A DNA stretch of 45,733 nucleotides from Comamonadaceae bacterium (GCA_013297925.1 JAAFJC010000023.1:1-45733), one strand, 5' to 3'. Positions 16,496 through 25,503 are shown, counted from the first letter of the stretch. Made by a program: numbers and translations. The notes: generated by a model from the sequence alone, not told the origin.

Positions 16496-17170
16496 TTAAC
16501 CTAACAAATCGGCTACATCCAGCATGCGCTGCGCTACGTCAGCCAGCTTGAGGCCTTTGTCCATCGCCGTTTTGCGTAATTTCTCATATGCCGCTTGTTC
16601 GGTCAGCCCTTGCCGAGCCATGAGTAAGCCCTTAGCGCGGTCAATCGTTTTGCGCTCTTGTAGTTCGGAGCGCGCGCTTTGTAATTCTTGGCGCAGGCCT
16701 TGTTCATGCTCAAAGCGCGCCATGGCCACGTCGAGAATCGGACGAATGCGCTCCGTTGCAAGGCCGGCAACGATATAGGCATTCACACCGGCAGCCACAG
16801 CATCTTTCACATGTGTGGTGTCGTTGTCTTCTGTGAATAAAACGATAGGGCGGCGCTCATCGCGGGTAGCAATCACCACATGCTCCAGCGCATCGCGGGC
16901 ATCGCTTTCTGCGTCGACGATGATCATATCGGGCTGTAGCTGGGCGATACGCTGCTCCAGAAAGCTGTCCGCAGGCAGCACAGCAATTAAGTTGTAGCCC
17001 GATTCAAGCAAACCGATGCGCAGGGCACGGCTGCGCACAGCCTCCAGCGCTGCATGTTCGTCGGTGCTGTCTGGCGTGAGGGTGATCGGCGCGACCACCA
17101 CCAATCGAAGCTGCTGGGCTGCGGCTGGCGCGGCTTGGGTGCGCTCTGTATTGTGCGAATGCAAGCTCAT
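16496..17170 (-). CDS. nasT: ANTAR-domain response regulator, nitrate antiterminator
   Basis: The 224-residue protein has a receiver-like domain (about 21-150, with the conserved Asp at 86 in DMIIVDAESD) and a C-terminal ANTAR RNA-binding domain (about 165-222, RAKGLLMARQGLTEQAAYEKL). NasT-type proteins bind two-hairpin leaders and stop premature termination of nitrate genes. In well-studied systems NasT is held by the nitrate sensor NasS; no nasS is seen here. The ATG at 17170 is chosen; the longer reading would run into tsaD. It sits directly upstream of the leader it probably controls, and 29 bp from the divergent tsaD start. Confidence 0.93.
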   Translation of the reverse strand: MSLHSHNTERTQAAPAAAQQLRLVVVAPITLTPDSTDEHAALEAVRSRALRIGLLESGYNLIAVLPADSFLEQRIAQLQPDMIIVDAESDARDALEHVVIATRDERRPIVLFTEDNDTTHVKDAVAAGVNAYIVAGLATERIRPILDVAMARFEHEQGLRQELQSARSELQERKTIDRAKGLLMARQGLTEQAAYEKLRKTAMDKGLKLADVAQRMLDVADLLG

Positions 17171-17199
17171 GCCTTGAGTAGTGCAAAATTCAGGCCAAG

Positions 17200-18309
17200 A
17201 TGATGATCCTTGGAATTGAATCCTCCTGCGATGAAACCGGCGTGGCCTTGGTGCATGCTGCTTCAAATGCACCACGACTGGGCGGTTTAGTGAGCGCTCC
17301 CTACCCAGTGCCTACGCTGCTTGGTGCGGCGTTGCACAGCCAAATTGATATGCATCGCGCCTATGGAGGGGTAGTGCCTGAATTGGCGAGTCGGGATCAT
17401 ATTCGCAGGTTGATTCCATTGACAAATGAAGTACTCGCCGGCGCAAATATTGCGCTAAGTGCTATCGATTACGTAGCATATACGTGCGGGCCGGGGCTGG
17501 CGGGGGCTTTGCTGGTGGGTGCGGGGGCGGCTTGTGCGCTGGGCAGCGCGTTGGGCAAACCTGTGATTTCAGTGCATCATTTGGAGGGGCATTTGCTGTC
17601 TCCATTCTTGAGCGCTGATCCGCCTGAATTCCCCTTTATTGCGTTGCTGGTGAGCGGAGGGCATACGCAGCTCATGCGCGTGGATGGCGTGGGTGAGTAT
17701 GCGTTGCTGGGCGAGACGATTGATGATGCGGCGGGCGAAGCGTTTGACAAGACGGCGAAATTGCTGGGCTTGCCTTATCCAGGCGGGCCGCAGTTGGCCA
17801 AGCTGGCTGAGGGTGGTGATTCGGCAGCATTCAAATTTCCGCGCCCATTGATGCACAGCGGGGATTTAGATTTTTCGTTCGCTGGCCTCAAAACGGCTGT
17901 GCTCACGCAGATCAAACGCTTGGTGGGTGATGTGCCTGAAGGGGCAACGGTGCGTGGCGCGGGGATTGATTCTTTGAATGAAGAGACGCGGCGCAATCTC
18001 GGAGCAAGCATTCAAGCGGCGATCACGGAAGTGCTGGTGAAGAAATCGCTCAAAGCGGTGCAGCAATCGGGCTTGAGTCGTTTGGTGGTCGCCGGTGGCG
18101 TGGGGGCGAATCGCAGTTTGCGTGAACAGTTGAATGCTGCTTGTGCGAAAGTTGGCATTCGCGTGCATTACCCAGAGCTGCATTTGTGTACCGACAACGG
18201 CGCAATGATCGCGCTGGCTGCTGCGATGCGCTTGCAAGCGGGAAAGGCGCAGTCCTCGCGGGGCTACGCCTTTGATGTGAAGCCGCGTTGGCCGTTAGAC
18301 CAAATCTAA
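17200..18309 (+). CDS. tsaD: tRNA N6-adenosine threonylcarbamoyltransferase
   Basis: Last step of t6A formation at position 37 of ANN-reading tRNAs, in a complex with TsaB and TsaE. The 369-residue protein has [16 protein letters not shown] at the start, metal ligands in HHLEGHL (about 127-132), [17 protein letters not shown] and the C-terminal TDNGAMIA. Two adjacent ATGs (17200, 17203) follow AGG. Residues about 80-93 are encoded by a stretch matching the dispersed coding repeat, without changing the usual family length. It converges with the heat shock gene (5-bp gap). Confidence 0.97.
   Translation: MMILGIESSCDETGVALVHAASNAPRLGGLVSAPYPVPTLLGAALHSQIDMHRAYGGVVPELASRDHIRRLIPLTNEVLAGANIALSAIDYVAYTCGPGLAGALLVGAGAACALGSALGKPVISVHHLEGHLLSPFLSADPPEFPFIALLVSGGHTQLMRVDGVGEYALLGETIDDAAGEAFDKTAKLLGLPYPGGPQLAKLAEGGDSAAFKFPRPLMHSGDLDFSFAGLKTAVLTQIKRLVGDVPEGATVRGAGIDSLNEETRRNLGASIQAAITEVLVKKSLKAVQQSGLSRLVVAGGVGANRSLREQLNAACAKVGIRVHYPELHLCTDNGAMIALAAAMRLQAGKAQSSRGYAFDVKPRWPLDQI
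17437..17478 (+). repeat. Dispersed coding repeat, copy in tsaD
   Basis: GCCGGCG-N5-ATTGCGC-N5-GCTATC-N-ATT-N3-TAG aligns without gaps to the copies at 25425-25492 and 28497-28551. It encodes [14 protein letters not shown], in the same frame as AGAECALSASDFVA in cysI. The region is also a normal part of TsaD, so convergence is not excluded. Confidence 0.55.
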
Positions 18310-18314
18310 TTTGA

Positions 18315-18686
18315 TCAGTTGATCGTGAGCAAAGTCTGGCGGCTCTCAGGTGCGATCTTTGTAAATTTCAAAGTCAGTACACCGTTTTCCAGCTTGGCTT
18401 CGCTCTGAGCGGCATCTACATCGCTGCCGAGTTTGTAAGTTGCTTTGAAGCTGCGCGGTGCATCGTCTTTAGAAGCGATGCGTACGATGCGGCCTTCAAT
18501 GCCGATGGTGAGTTGCTCTTTGGAGAGGCCGGGCACATCTAAACTCAAGGTGATGGAGGCATCATCGCTTTCAATTTTCTTGTGCTGCTCAGTTGCTTCA
18601 AAAGAGTCAAAACGTGACCAAATGTGAGGCGCATAGCCATAGCCATTCAAAGCAGAACGAGAAACACGTACGGGTGAGAAAAACAT
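18315..18686 (-). CDS. Small heat shock protein, Hsp20/alpha-crystallin family
   Basis: The 123-residue ATP-independent holdase-type chaperone has an alpha-crystallin domain over about residues 35-123. It includes SLDVPGLSKEQLTIGIEGRI and the family block ENGVLTLKF near the end. The N-terminal arm is short, and the protein stops soon after the domain without a clear I-x-I tail, which could limit large oligomers. The start at 18686 follows TTAGGAG. A sigma-32-type promoter lies about 75 bp upstream. It is monocistronic between convergent tsaD and the divergent binding-protein gene. Confidence 0.92.
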   Translation of the reverse strand: MFFSPVRVSRSALNGYGYAPHIWSRFDSFEATEQHKKIESDDASITLSLDVPGLSKEQLTIGIEGRIVRIASKDDAPRSFKATYKLGSDVDAAQSEAKLENGVLTLKFTKIAPESRQTLLTIN

Positions 18687-18759
18687 AGCAAACTCCTAAT
18701 ACAATTCGCGGCTCGTGCGCTGCTCGTCACCATGATGAGAGCGTTGCCGCATGCATCGA

Positions 18760-18787
18760 ATCTGCGGCAGATTGATCAGGTTTCAAG
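18760..18787 (-). promoter_or_regulatory. Sigma-32 heat shock promoter of the Hsp20 gene
   Basis: Minus-strand CTTGAAA (18781-18787) and CCGCAGAT (18760-18767) are 13 bp apart. They match the RpoH consensus CTTGAAA / CCCCATNT well at -35 and partly at -10. The -35 element abuts the ribosome site of the gene starting at 18799. Confidence 0.7.
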
Positions 18788-18798
18788 GGAGTTAGATC

Positions 18799-20148
18799 AT
18801 GCCAATAGGCAAAAATATTTCTAAGCGAATGCTCTTGAAAAGAGTGCTTGCGGCCACTACATCGGGTGGCTTTTTGAGTGCTATTGGCCAAGTCGCCGGC
18901 ATAAATACTGCGCAGAGTGCTCCGATAAAGATAGCATTGATTGAGGCGCTCTCAGGCGCGTTTGCCAACACGGGTGAAGCCATGTTTCGCAATCTCGTGT
19001 GGGCGACGGAGCGTGTGAATGCACGCGGGGGAGTGCAGCTCGCTGGTAGCGTTGTACGACGCTTAGAGATCGAGCGCTACGATAGCAAAGGCCAAGTGGA
19101 AGAGGCTTTGGCGATGTTGCGCGCCGCGATTGACGATGGCGCGCAGATCATCATGCAGGGCAACAGCTCATCGGTGGCTGCGGCATTGATTGACGCGATC
19201 GGCAAACACAATGAGCGCGTGGCAGCCAAGCGCTTGGTGTTTTTGAATTACTCGGCGGTTGATCCGATTCTCACCAACGAAAAATGCAGCCCTTGGCATT
19301 TCCGCTTCGACGCGCATGCCGATATGCGGATGACGGCGCTGATGGAGGTGCTTCGCGAAGATCGCGCTTTGAAATCGATTTATCTCATCGGCCAAGATTA
19401 CAGCTTTGGCCAAGCCGTGTTGCGTGAAGGCAAGCGGCAGCTCGCGTTGCAACGAAGCGATATTGCTATCGTGGGCGACGAGTTGCATCCCCTTGGCCGC
19501 ATCAAAGATTTCGCGCCGTATGCCGCCAAGATCAAAACCAGTGGCGCAGGCGCTCTGCTCACCGGCAATTTCGGCAACGATCTCACGCTGCTGATCAAGG
19601 CCTGCAAAGAGGTGGGCTTTGATGGCAAGTTCTACACCTTCTACGGCAACGCACTCGGCGCACCGGCGGCGATTAGCGAAGCGGGTATTGGCAAGGTGAT
19701 AGCGGTAGCCGACTGGCTGCCCAATGTGGCCGCGACTGATGGGATCGTGAAGGGCGCAAGGCAGCGCCAGGCCGATACCTTCATGCAAGCCTTCCGCGCC
19801 CGCTTCCCCAAGCCGGAAGACGATTACGTTCACATGCGTATGCATCTGATGATGGAAGCGCTGGCGCAAGCTTTGCAAGGCACGAATTCCGCGTCGCTGA
19901 TTGACACAGCAGCATTGGCGCATCGCCTCGCCAAAGCCAACGTGAGCCTGTTCGGTCAAAGCGGCAGCATGCGCGCTGCAGACCATCAATTCCAACAACC
20001 CTTGGTCGTTGGCCTCATGGACAAAAGAGGCACACCCGGGGTGAAATACGACGTAGAAGGCTCGGGTTACGGCTTCCGCGTGATTCGCGTGATTGATGCT
20101 GCAAAGGCGCAGATGCCGACGAGTTGCAAGATGGCTTCGGTCGGTTGA
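18799..20148 (+). CDS. Periplasmic binding protein, branched-chain amino acid (LivJ/K) type
   Basis: The 449-residue protein has a long N-terminal signal region (SKRMLLKRVLAATTSGGFLSA, cleaved near QSA) and a type 1 periplasmic-binding fold. Family features are PIKIALIEALSGAFANTGEA at the start of the mature protein and the hinge-region block IYLIGQDYSFGQAVLREGKR. The ATG at 18799 follows AAGGGAG. It is an orphan: no permease or ATPase genes lie nearby. The ligand could be an amino acid, urea or an amide, and cannot be read from the sequence. A sensor role is possible. Confidence 0.88.
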   Translation: MPIGKNISKRMLLKRVLAATTSGGFLSAIGQVAGINTAQSAPIKIALIEALSGAFANTGEAMFRNLVWATERVNARGGVQLAGSVVRRLEIERYDSKGQVEEALAMLRAAIDDGAQIIMQGNSSSVAAALIDAIGKHNERVAAKRLVFLNYSAVDPILTNEKCSPWHFRFDAHADMRMTALMEVLREDRALKSIYLIGQDYSFGQAVLREGKRQLALQRSDIAIVGDELHPLGRIKDFAPYAAKIKTSGAGALLTGNFGNDLTLLIKACKEVGFDGKFYTFYGNALGAPAAISEAGIGKVIAVADWLPNVAATDGIVKGARQRQADTFMQAFRARFPKPEDDYVHMRMHLMMEALAQALQGTNSASLIDTAALAHRLAKANVSLFGQSGSMRAADHQFQQPLVVGLMDKRGTPGVKYDVEGSGYGFRVIRVIDAAKAQMPTSCKMASVG

Positions 20149-20171
20149 ATTAAGCGGCTAACTTAGAAATC

Positions 20172-20287
20172 AATACCGGACGCAGAGGGCGCAAAGGTTA
20201 CGCAGAAGTCGCAGAAAAGAAAAAACCAAATCTTGGTTTCTATTTTGCGTCCTCTGCGTAACCTTTGCGTCTTCTGCGTCCGGTATT
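20172..20287. repeat. Long imperfect palindrome of CGCAGAGG-type units, copy 1
   Basis: The left arm starts AATACCGGACGCAGAGGGCG and the right arm ends with its near reverse complement CCGGTATT; arms are about 45 nt. Each arm is four units of about 9-11 nt (ACGCAGAGG, GCGCAAAGG, TTACGCAGAAG, TCGCAGAAA). The tip has a perfect AAACCAA-ATC-TTGGTTT hairpin. It lies between convergent genes and could act as a bidirectional terminator. Confidence 0.85.
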
Positions 20288-20318
20288 CAGGTATTCAGTC
20301 GTTAGGCCGCCAACCAAA

Positions 20319-21419
20319 TCAATCAAACACCGGCGACTCAACGCCGAGCGCTTTGTGCAGCTTCGGCGAAGTGGTCGTGTATTGCAAATGAATCTTGCCT
20401 TTTTCGGGGAAGATCATTGCTGCGGCGGCAAACGCGGCCAAGGCACATTCGTGGAAGCCAGAGAGGATCAGTTTCTTCTTGCCGGGGTAGGTGTTGATAT
20501 CGCCCACGGCGAAGATGCCGGGCACGTTGGTGCTGAATTTTTCGGTGTCTACTTTGAGCTGTTTGCGCTCGATCTCTAGGCTCCAGTTGGCAATGGGGCC
20601 GAGCTTTGGCGAGAGGCCGAAGAAGACGAGGAGCATGTCGAGCGGTACGGTGCGCGTGACGCCATCGCCGCCGGTGACTTTGACTTGGCTTAGTTTGCCG
20701 TTATCTGCCACGATGTCTGTGATCTGGCCGACCATGAATTGCATCTCGTAGGCATCGCAGAGCTCTTTCATCTTCGCGACGCTCGCTGGCGCGGCTTTGA
20801 AACCGTCGCGGCGGTGGATGAGGATCACGCTCTCGGCTTTGTTTTCACCGTCTTGCGCGAAGTTGAGCGCCCAATCGAGTGCGGAATCACCGCCGCCGAC
20901 GATGATGATATTTTTGTCTTTGAATTTTGAAGGATCTTTGACGCTGTAGTGCAGCTGTGTGCCCTTGAATTCATCTAGGCCATCGACCTTGAGTAAGCGT
21001 GGCTCGAATGCGCCCACACCAGCGGCGATGAAAATTGTCTTGGTGAGGAATCGTGTGCCTTTGTCGGTTTCAATATAGAAACGGCCGTCATCTTGTTTTT
21101 GCACTTGCATCACGGTCTGGCCGAGATGGAAGGTCGCGCCGAAGGGCGCGATCTGCTTCATGAGCGAATCGGTGAGCTCTTTGCCGGTGCACACGGGAAT
21201 GGCGGGGATGTCGTAAATCGGCTTATCCGGATACAGCTCAATCGGCTGGCCACCGGGGTAAGCGAGCGAATCAATCACATGTGCCTTGATCTCGAGCAAG
21301 CCCAGCTCAAACACCTGAAACAAACCCACCGGGCCAGCGCCGATGATGACGGCATCCGTCTCAATCGACTCGTGCGCGTTGGCGGTGTTGATGATTTCCT
21401 GATTCACTATCGGTTCCAT
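20319..21419 (-). CDS. Ferredoxin-NADP+ reductase, thioredoxin-reductase-like (type 2)
   Basis: FAD enzyme moving electrons between NADPH and ferredoxin. The protein of about 366 residues has an FAD motif [17 protein letters not shown] and an NADPH motif [17 protein letters not shown]. It lacks the CxxC of thioredoxin reductase, which defines the group. The C-terminal block ending GVESPVFD is family-like. The ATG at 21419 follows GAGAG. It lies downstream of fdxA on the same strand, separated by a palindromic repeat, so the pair probably work together as electron donor, plausibly for sulfite or APS reduction. Confidence 0.92.
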   Translation of the reverse strand: MEPIVNQEIINTANAHESIETDAVIIGAGPVGLFQVFELGLLEIKAHVIDSLAYPGGQPIELYPDKPIYDIPAIPVCTGKELTDSLMKQIAPFGATFHLGQTVMQVQKQDDGRFYIETDKGTRFLTKTIFIAAGVGAFEPRLLKVDGLDEFKGTQLHYSVKDPSKFKDKNIIIVGGGDSALDWALNFAQDGENKAESVILIHRRDGFKAAPASVAKMKELCDAYEMQFMVGQITDIVADNGKLSQVKVTGGDGVTRTVPLDMLLVFFGLSPKLGPIANWSLEIERKQLKVDTEKFSTNVPGIFAVGDINTYPGKKKLILSGFHECALAAFAAAAMIFPEKGKIHLQYTTTSPKLHKALGVESPVFD

Positions 21420-21442
21420 TTTGGATACTCTCACAACTCAAT

Positions 21443-21552
21443 TTAAGAGAGGAACACAGAAAGCACAGAACCTACACAGAATGCACAGAAAAAACCATGC
21501 ATCTTTTTCTGCGAATTCTGTGGGACTTCTGTGTTTTCTGTGTTCCTCTTAA
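21443..21552. repeat. Long imperfect palindrome, copy 2 (divergent subtype)
   Basis: Arms of about 48 nt start TTAAGAGAGGAACACAGAAA and end with the near complement TTCCTCTTAA. The unit is ACACAGAAA/GCACAGAAC rather than ACGCAGAGG, but the same short-period layout is kept. It lies between co-directional fdxA and the ferredoxin reductase gene. Confidence 0.8.
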
Positions 21553-21567
21553 TGAATTAAAAAAATC

Positions 21568-21897
21568 TTAGCGTTCCAGCAAAGCCAATTTGCCAGTCTT
21601 GTCTTTCCACTCATCCGCATCAGCAGGCGCTGTCTTGCGCTTGGTGATGCTTTTCCAGCCGGCTTTTTGGCTGAGCTCGACGTTGAGTTTGATGAAGTGG
21701 ATTTGATCTGCGGGCGTGTCTTCTTCGGCGTAGATCGCGTTCACGGGGCATTCGGGGATGCAGACGGCGCAGTCGATGCATTCATCGGGGTCGATGACGA
21801 GCATGTTGGGGCCTTCGCGGAAGCAATCCACGGGGCACACGTCCACGCAGTCGGTGTATTTGCATTTGATACAGGCTTCAGTAACGATGTGAGTCAT
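21568..21897 (-). CDS. fdxA: 7Fe ferredoxin FdxA ([3Fe-4S][4Fe-4S])
   Basis: The 109-residue electron carrier has cysteines C9, C17, C21 and C25 near the N-terminus ([19 protein letters not shown]) and [12 protein letters not shown] in the second motif. This is the FdxA pattern for one [3Fe-4S] and one [4Fe-4S] centre. The C-terminal extension after about residue 65 is typical of the group. It follows cysN after a 102-bp gap on the same strand and precedes the ferredoxin reductase gene, suggesting a redox chain NADPH, reductase, ferredoxin, acceptor. Confidence 0.95.
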   Translation of the reverse strand: MTHIVTEACIKCKYTDCVDVCPVDCFREGPNMLVIDPDECIDCAVCIPECPVNAIYAEEDTPADQIHFIKLNVELSQKAGWKSITKRKTAPADADEWKDKTGKLALLER

Positions 21898-21999
21898 GGC
21901 TTGAACGTCGCGGATGGTGGCGAGGTAAGAATTGGTGTAAACCCTTGATTTTACTTGGGATTTAAGGCATTTCTAGGGGTAAGGTCTCTAGCGAAAGCA

Positions 22000-23292
22000 C
22001 TATCTGACGAGCGCGGCACCTGAGGTTTTGTGGGTGGCGGTATCCACCAAGATCAGCGCGCCCAGTGCTTTGCTTTGCGCGTAGGCCACGGCTGTGATGG
22101 GCTCTTGCAAGGCGAGCTGTACCGAGCCGATTTCATTGGTTTGCAATTGCGTGGCATCTTGCGGCGTGAGTGTGTGAATATCAAAGCGCTGCGTGATGGC
22201 CGTGACTTTGGCTTTCACCCAGCGATGGCCGTGTAGCGCGAGATAGGTGCGGCCGGCTTGCAGGGGTTCTTCGTCAAGCCAAGCGACGGTTGCGCTGATG
22301 CTGCGCTGCGCATGAAAGGTGTCTGGCGCGAGCAGCCAATCGCCGCGCGAGACATCGACCTCCCGATCCAGCACGATGCCGTAGCTCGTGTTAAGCCCTT
22401 GATCCTCTTGTAAGGGTTCGCGCGCATGATCGAGCAGTTGTGCGACGATGGCCTTCTGCCCGCTGGGGAAGACTTGCAGCTCTTGGCCCACTTTCAGCGC
22501 TCCGCTAGCCAAGCGCCCCCAAAACGTGCGGCGGCCCTGCGCTGTGGTGGCGCTGCTGGAATCTTTATCCAGCCATTGAATCGGCAAGGCAGTAGGCACT
22601 TGGCGCTCTTCATCTAGAGCGGACTGCGCTGGCAGTTGCTCCAAAATTTGTAGCAGACTGCGCCCAGAATAGAACGGCCAGCGGCTGGAAAGCTCCACCA
22701 CGTTGTCGCCCTTGAGCGCCGAGACGGGGACGATCGCGTTCACTTCAATGCCCGCCTGCTCGGCCATGCTGTGCAGCGCGGCGCTGATGTTGGCGAAGGC
22801 TGTCTCCGCATTCTCTACCGCATCAAGCTTGTTGATCGCAAACACGATGCTGGGCACGCGCAGCAAATGCGCGAGCAAGCTGTGGCGCTTGGTTTGTGGC
22901 AGGAGCTGCACGGGCTCATCATTCGTCGCGTTTTGCCAAACCAGCTTCGTCGCATCCACGAGTACGACTGCTGCATCGGCGCTCGAAGCCGCAGTCACCA
23001 TGTTGCGTGTGTACTGTTCATGGCCGGGCGTATCGCCGATGATGAATTTTCGGCTGGCAGTCGAGAAATACCGATACGCCACATCAATCGTGATGCCTTG
23101 CTCCCGCTCAGCAGTGAGGCCATCGGTGAATTGGGCGAGATCAATCTCGCCGGTTTTGGAGACACCCGCGATTTGATCGAGCAGGGCGGTTTTGCTGTCA
23201 ACCAGCAGGCGGCCAATGAGGGTGGATTTCCCGTCATCTACGGAGCCGCAGGTGATGAATTTGAGGGCTTGAAAATGTGGTTGAGTGTGCAT
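22000..23292 (-). CDS. cysN: Sulfate adenylyltransferase GTPase subunit
   Basis: Forms ATP sulfurylase with CysD, coupling GTP hydrolysis to APS synthesis. The 430-residue protein has G1 GSVDDGKST (16-24), the switch region REQGITIDVAYRYF, G3 DTPGHEQY and G4 NKLD, followed by EF-Tu-like domains. There is no C-terminal APS kinase domain, so it is CysN and not CysNC; reduction thus proceeds directly from APS. Its ATG overlaps the cysD stop by one base (TAATG), indicating translational coupling. Confidence 0.97.
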   Translation of the reverse strand: MHTQPHFQALKFITCGSVDDGKSTLIGRLLVDSKTALLDQIAGVSKTGEIDLAQFTDGLTAEREQGITIDVAYRYFSTASRKFIIGDTPGHEQYTRNMVTAASSADAAVVLVDATKLVWQNATNDEPVQLLPQTKRHSLLAHLLRVPSIVFAINKLDAVENAETAFANISAALHSMAEQAGIEVNAIVPVSALKGDNVVELSSRWPFYSGRSLLQILEQLPAQSALDEERQVPTALPIQWLDKDSSSATTAQGRRTFWGRLASGALKVGQELQVFPSGQKAIVAQLLDHAREPLQEDQGLNTSYGIVLDREVDVSRGDWLLAPDTFHAQRSISATVAWLDEEPLQAGRTYLALHGHRWVKAKVTAITQRFDIHTLTPQDATQLQTNEIGSVQLALQEPITAVAYAQSKALGALILVDTATHKTSGAALVR

Positions 23293-24224
23293 TAGAAATA
23301 ACCTTCCTTCTTGCGCTTCTCCATCGAAGCTTCAGAAGTTTTGTCGTCCATCCGTGTCGCACCGCGTTCGGAGATGTCTGCGGTCAAAGTCTCAAGCACG
23401 ATATCTTGTGCATTGGCAGCCAAGCTCGCCACGGGTGCAGTGCAAGTGATGTCGCCGACCGTGCGGAAGCGCACATCGCGCTCTTCGATCAGCTCGCCAT
23501 CTTTTGCAGGCGTGAGCGGTGTGATCGGCACGAGCAGGCCTCGGCGTTCGACCACAGGGCGTTTGTGGGTGTAGTAGATGCTGGGGAGGGTGATGTTCTC
23601 CCTGGCGATGTATTGCCACACATCGAGCTCCGTCCAGTTGCTGATGGGGAAGACGCGGAAATGTTCGCCGGGGTGGATCTTGGTGTTGAACAGGCTCCAC
23701 AGCTCAGGGCGCTGAGCCTTGGGCTGCCACTGGCCGAAGCTGTCTCGGTGGCTGAAGATACGCTCTTTCGCGCGAGCCTTTTCTTCATCACGGCGCGCAC
23801 CGCCGATCAAAGCATCAAACTGAAATTCTTCAATGGCTTCAAGTAGCGTCACGGACTGATGCACATTGCGCGATTCATCCGGGCGAGCCAGGCGCACTGT
23901 GCCGCGTTTCATCGAATCTTCCACGCTGCGCACGATGAGCTTTGCACCGAGTTCTGCGGCTCTTTTGTCGCGAAAATCACAGACTTCTTGGTAGTTGTGA
24001 CCGGTGTCGATCATGAGCAGTGGGTAAGGAATCTTGCCAATGCCAAAGGCCTTTTCTGCGCACTTGAGCAGCACAGCAGAATCCTTGCCACCGGAGAAGA
24101 GCAGGGTGGGCTTTTCAAAGCTGCCCGCGACTTCACGCAGGATGAAGATGGCTTCTTCTTCGAGCGCGTTGAGGTGCTGGTTGGAGAGCTGCTGGAGCAA
24201 CTGGGGTTCGGTTCGTGCATTCAT
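23292..24224 (-). CDS. cysD: Sulfate adenylyltransferase small subunit
   Basis: PP-loop ATP pyrophosphatase-type subunit that makes APS from ATP and sulfate. The 310-residue protein has the PP-loop LLFSGGKDSAVLL, the block DTGHNYQEVCDFRD and the family C-terminus around RFRTVGDITCTAPV. The length is normal and the start at 24224 matches the family. It follows cysH across a gap of about 150 bp containing a long palindrome, which might trim or protect the message between cysH and cysDN. Confidence 0.97.
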   Translation of the reverse strand: MNARTEPQLLQQLSNQHLNALEEEAIFILREVAGSFEKPTLLFSGGKDSAVLLKCAEKAFGIGKIPYPLLMIDTGHNYQEVCDFRDKRAAELGAKLIVRSVEDSMKRGTVRLARPDESRNVHQSVTLLEAIEEFQFDALIGGARRDEEKARAKERIFSHRDSFGQWQPKAQRPELWSLFNTKIHPGEHFRVFPISNWTELDVWQYIARENITLPSIYYTHKRPVVERRGLLVPITPLTPAKDGELIEERDVRFRTVGDITCTAPVASLAANAQDIVLETLTADISERGATRMDDKTSEASMEKRKKEGYF

Positions 24225-24243
24225 GGATTTAATAATTCAATTT

Positions 24244-24352
24244 TTGAACGCAGAGGACGCGAAGGATTCGCAGAGGTCGCAGAAAAGAAAACCAAAATTT
24301 GGCTGCTTCTTTTCTGCGTCTTCTGCGTAATCTTCGCGTCCTCTGCGTTCAA
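24244..24352. repeat. Long imperfect palindrome of CGCAGAGG-type units, copy 3
   Basis: Arms of about 46 nt start TTGAACGCAGAGGACGCGAA and end with the near complement CCTCTGCGTTCAA. The inner hairpin is ACCAAAATTTGGC. It lies between co-directional cysH and cysD. Confidence 0.85.
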
Positions 24353-24376
24353 GGTATTGGTCTTTGCATTTGGTCT

Positions 24377-25090
24377 TCAGGCTGTCACGTGCAAGCCACA
24401 TTCCTTAGCTGCTTCGTTTTCCCACCACCAGCGCCCCGAGCGGAAGTCTTCGCCGAGCGTGACTGCTCGCGTGCAGGGCTCGCAGCCGATGCTGGGGTAG
24501 AACTGGTCGTGGAGTGGGTTGTAGGGTACGTTGTGGGATTTGACGTAGTGCCAGACATCACCCAGCGTCCAGTCGTGCAGGGCGTTGATTTTGATTTTCT
24601 CGCTGCTGTCTTCAATGGCATGAATCGCCGCGCGGGCATCGGATTGCTCTTTGCGCAGGCCGGTGATCCAGGCGCGTTTGCCTTCTAATGCTTGGGCTAG
24701 CGGCTGCATCTTGCGGATGTCGCAGCACTGTTTGCGCAGCGCGATGCTCTGATACATCGCGTCTTTGCCGTTTGTGGCTTCAAAAGTTTGCGCCGCTTTT
24801 GCATCCGGCTCATAAATGCGGATGGCGCGCTGGCTGCCGTATTGCCTTTGCACGGTGCCGAGCAAGTCTAAAGTCTGTGCATGAAGCTTGCCGGTTTGCA
24901 ACACAAACACTTCGCTTTTCACGCCAAGCGAGTGCAGCAAATGAGTGATCACCATATCTTCCACGCCGAGGCTGCTGGCTTGCGTAAGCGGCTGATAGAG
25001 CTCACCCGCTTCGCGCAGCAAGCTTTGCGCAGCGGCTACTTTTTGATCGTAGTCGGCAGACGGCTTGGCATGCAGGCTTATCGCACTCAT
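24377..25090 (-). CDS. cysH: Adenylyl-sulfate (APS) reductase
   Basis: Thioredoxin-dependent reduction of APS to sulfite. The 237-residue protein has the SSLGVEDMVITH region, the paired cysteines C122-C123 (KQCCDIRK) and C203-x-x-C206 (GCEPCTRA). These four cysteines mark the [4Fe-4S] APS-reducing type rather than the PAPS type. The catalytic Cys is in ECGLH at the end. The absence of an APS kinase domain in cysN agrees. The ATG overlaps the DUF934 gene stop by 4 nt. Confidence 0.96.
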   Translation of the reverse strand: MSAISLHAKPSADYDQKVAAAQSLLREAGELYQPLTQASSLGVEDMVITHLLHSLGVKSEVFVLQTGKLHAQTLDLLGTVQRQYGSQRAIRIYEPDAKAAQTFEATNGKDAMYQSIALRKQCCDIRKMQPLAQALEGKRAWITGLRKEQSDARAAIHAIEDSSEKIKINALHDWTLGDVWHYVKSHNVPYNPLHDQFYPSIGCEPCTRAVTLGEDFRSGRWWWENEAAKECGLHVTA

Positions 25091-25503
25091 GCAAGCTTTC
25101 CGACGGCGAATGCAGGCTGGTTCGCCACATCGCCTTGGTAGAAATCTGTGTAGTGCGAGAGCAGCTTGGTGGCATGCTCCAAGCTTTGGTCTTCGCGCAG
25201 CACGGCGCTGGTAAAACCGCTGCGCTGCATTTGTACGATTTGATCGACCAGCACATCGCCTGTGGCGCGAATATCGCCTTTGAAGGCTAAGCGTTTGCGC
25301 AATTGAATAGCTTGGCTGAAGGCGCGACCATCGGTGAAGGCAGGGAAATGCAGCTCAACGACTTCTGCGCTCGCTAGCTCTTGACCATGGGCGGCTACAT
25401 CGCTGTCATTCGCAATTTTTAAGACGTTTTGAGCCTCATTTGGGCTATTAGCCGGCGTATTGATTGCGCGAGCAGCTATCAATTCAATAGTATTGTTCAT
25501 CAT
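25087..25503 (-). CDS. DUF934 protein of the assimilatory sulfite reductase operon
   Basis: The 138-residue protein belongs to DUF934, a small family encoded next to cysI in many proteobacteria that lack cysJ and thought to assist sulfite reduction. Family blocks are LHFPAFTDGRAFSQAIQLRKRLAFKGDIRATGDV (split here for reading: FTDGRAFS and GDIRATGDV) and HYTDFYQGDV. The first 26 residues are encoded by the dispersed repeat and resemble part of NadD, so they are probably added sequence. Two adjacent ATGs follow AAGGGAAG. It starts 8 bp after the cysI stop and overlaps cysH by ATGA. Confidence 0.9.
   Translation of the reverse strand: MMNNTIELIAARAINTPANSPNEAQNVLKIANDSDVAAHGQELASAEVVELHFPAFTDGRAFSQAIQLRKRLAFKGDIRATGDVLVDQIVQMQRSGFTSAVLREDQSLEHATKLLSHYTDFYQGDVANQPAFAVGKLA
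25425..25492 (-). repeat. Dispersed coding repeat, copy at the 5' end of the DUF934 gene
   Basis: On the minus strand it runs from TACTATTGAATTGATAGCTG to GCCCAAATGAGGCTCAAAAC. It aligns without gaps over 58 nt to the nadD copy, and its reverse strand aligns to the intergenic copy at 28497-28551. It encodes LIAARAINTPANSPNEAQN. Confidence 0.8.

Noticed and set aside
17171-17199. Sigma-54 promoter for nasT
   Set aside because: No TGGCAC-N5-TTGC match found upstream of nasT; its promoter remains unassigned.
20172-20287. CRISPR array
   Set aside because: Units are 9-11 nt, imperfect and arranged as a palindrome; there are no regular spacers and no cas genes.
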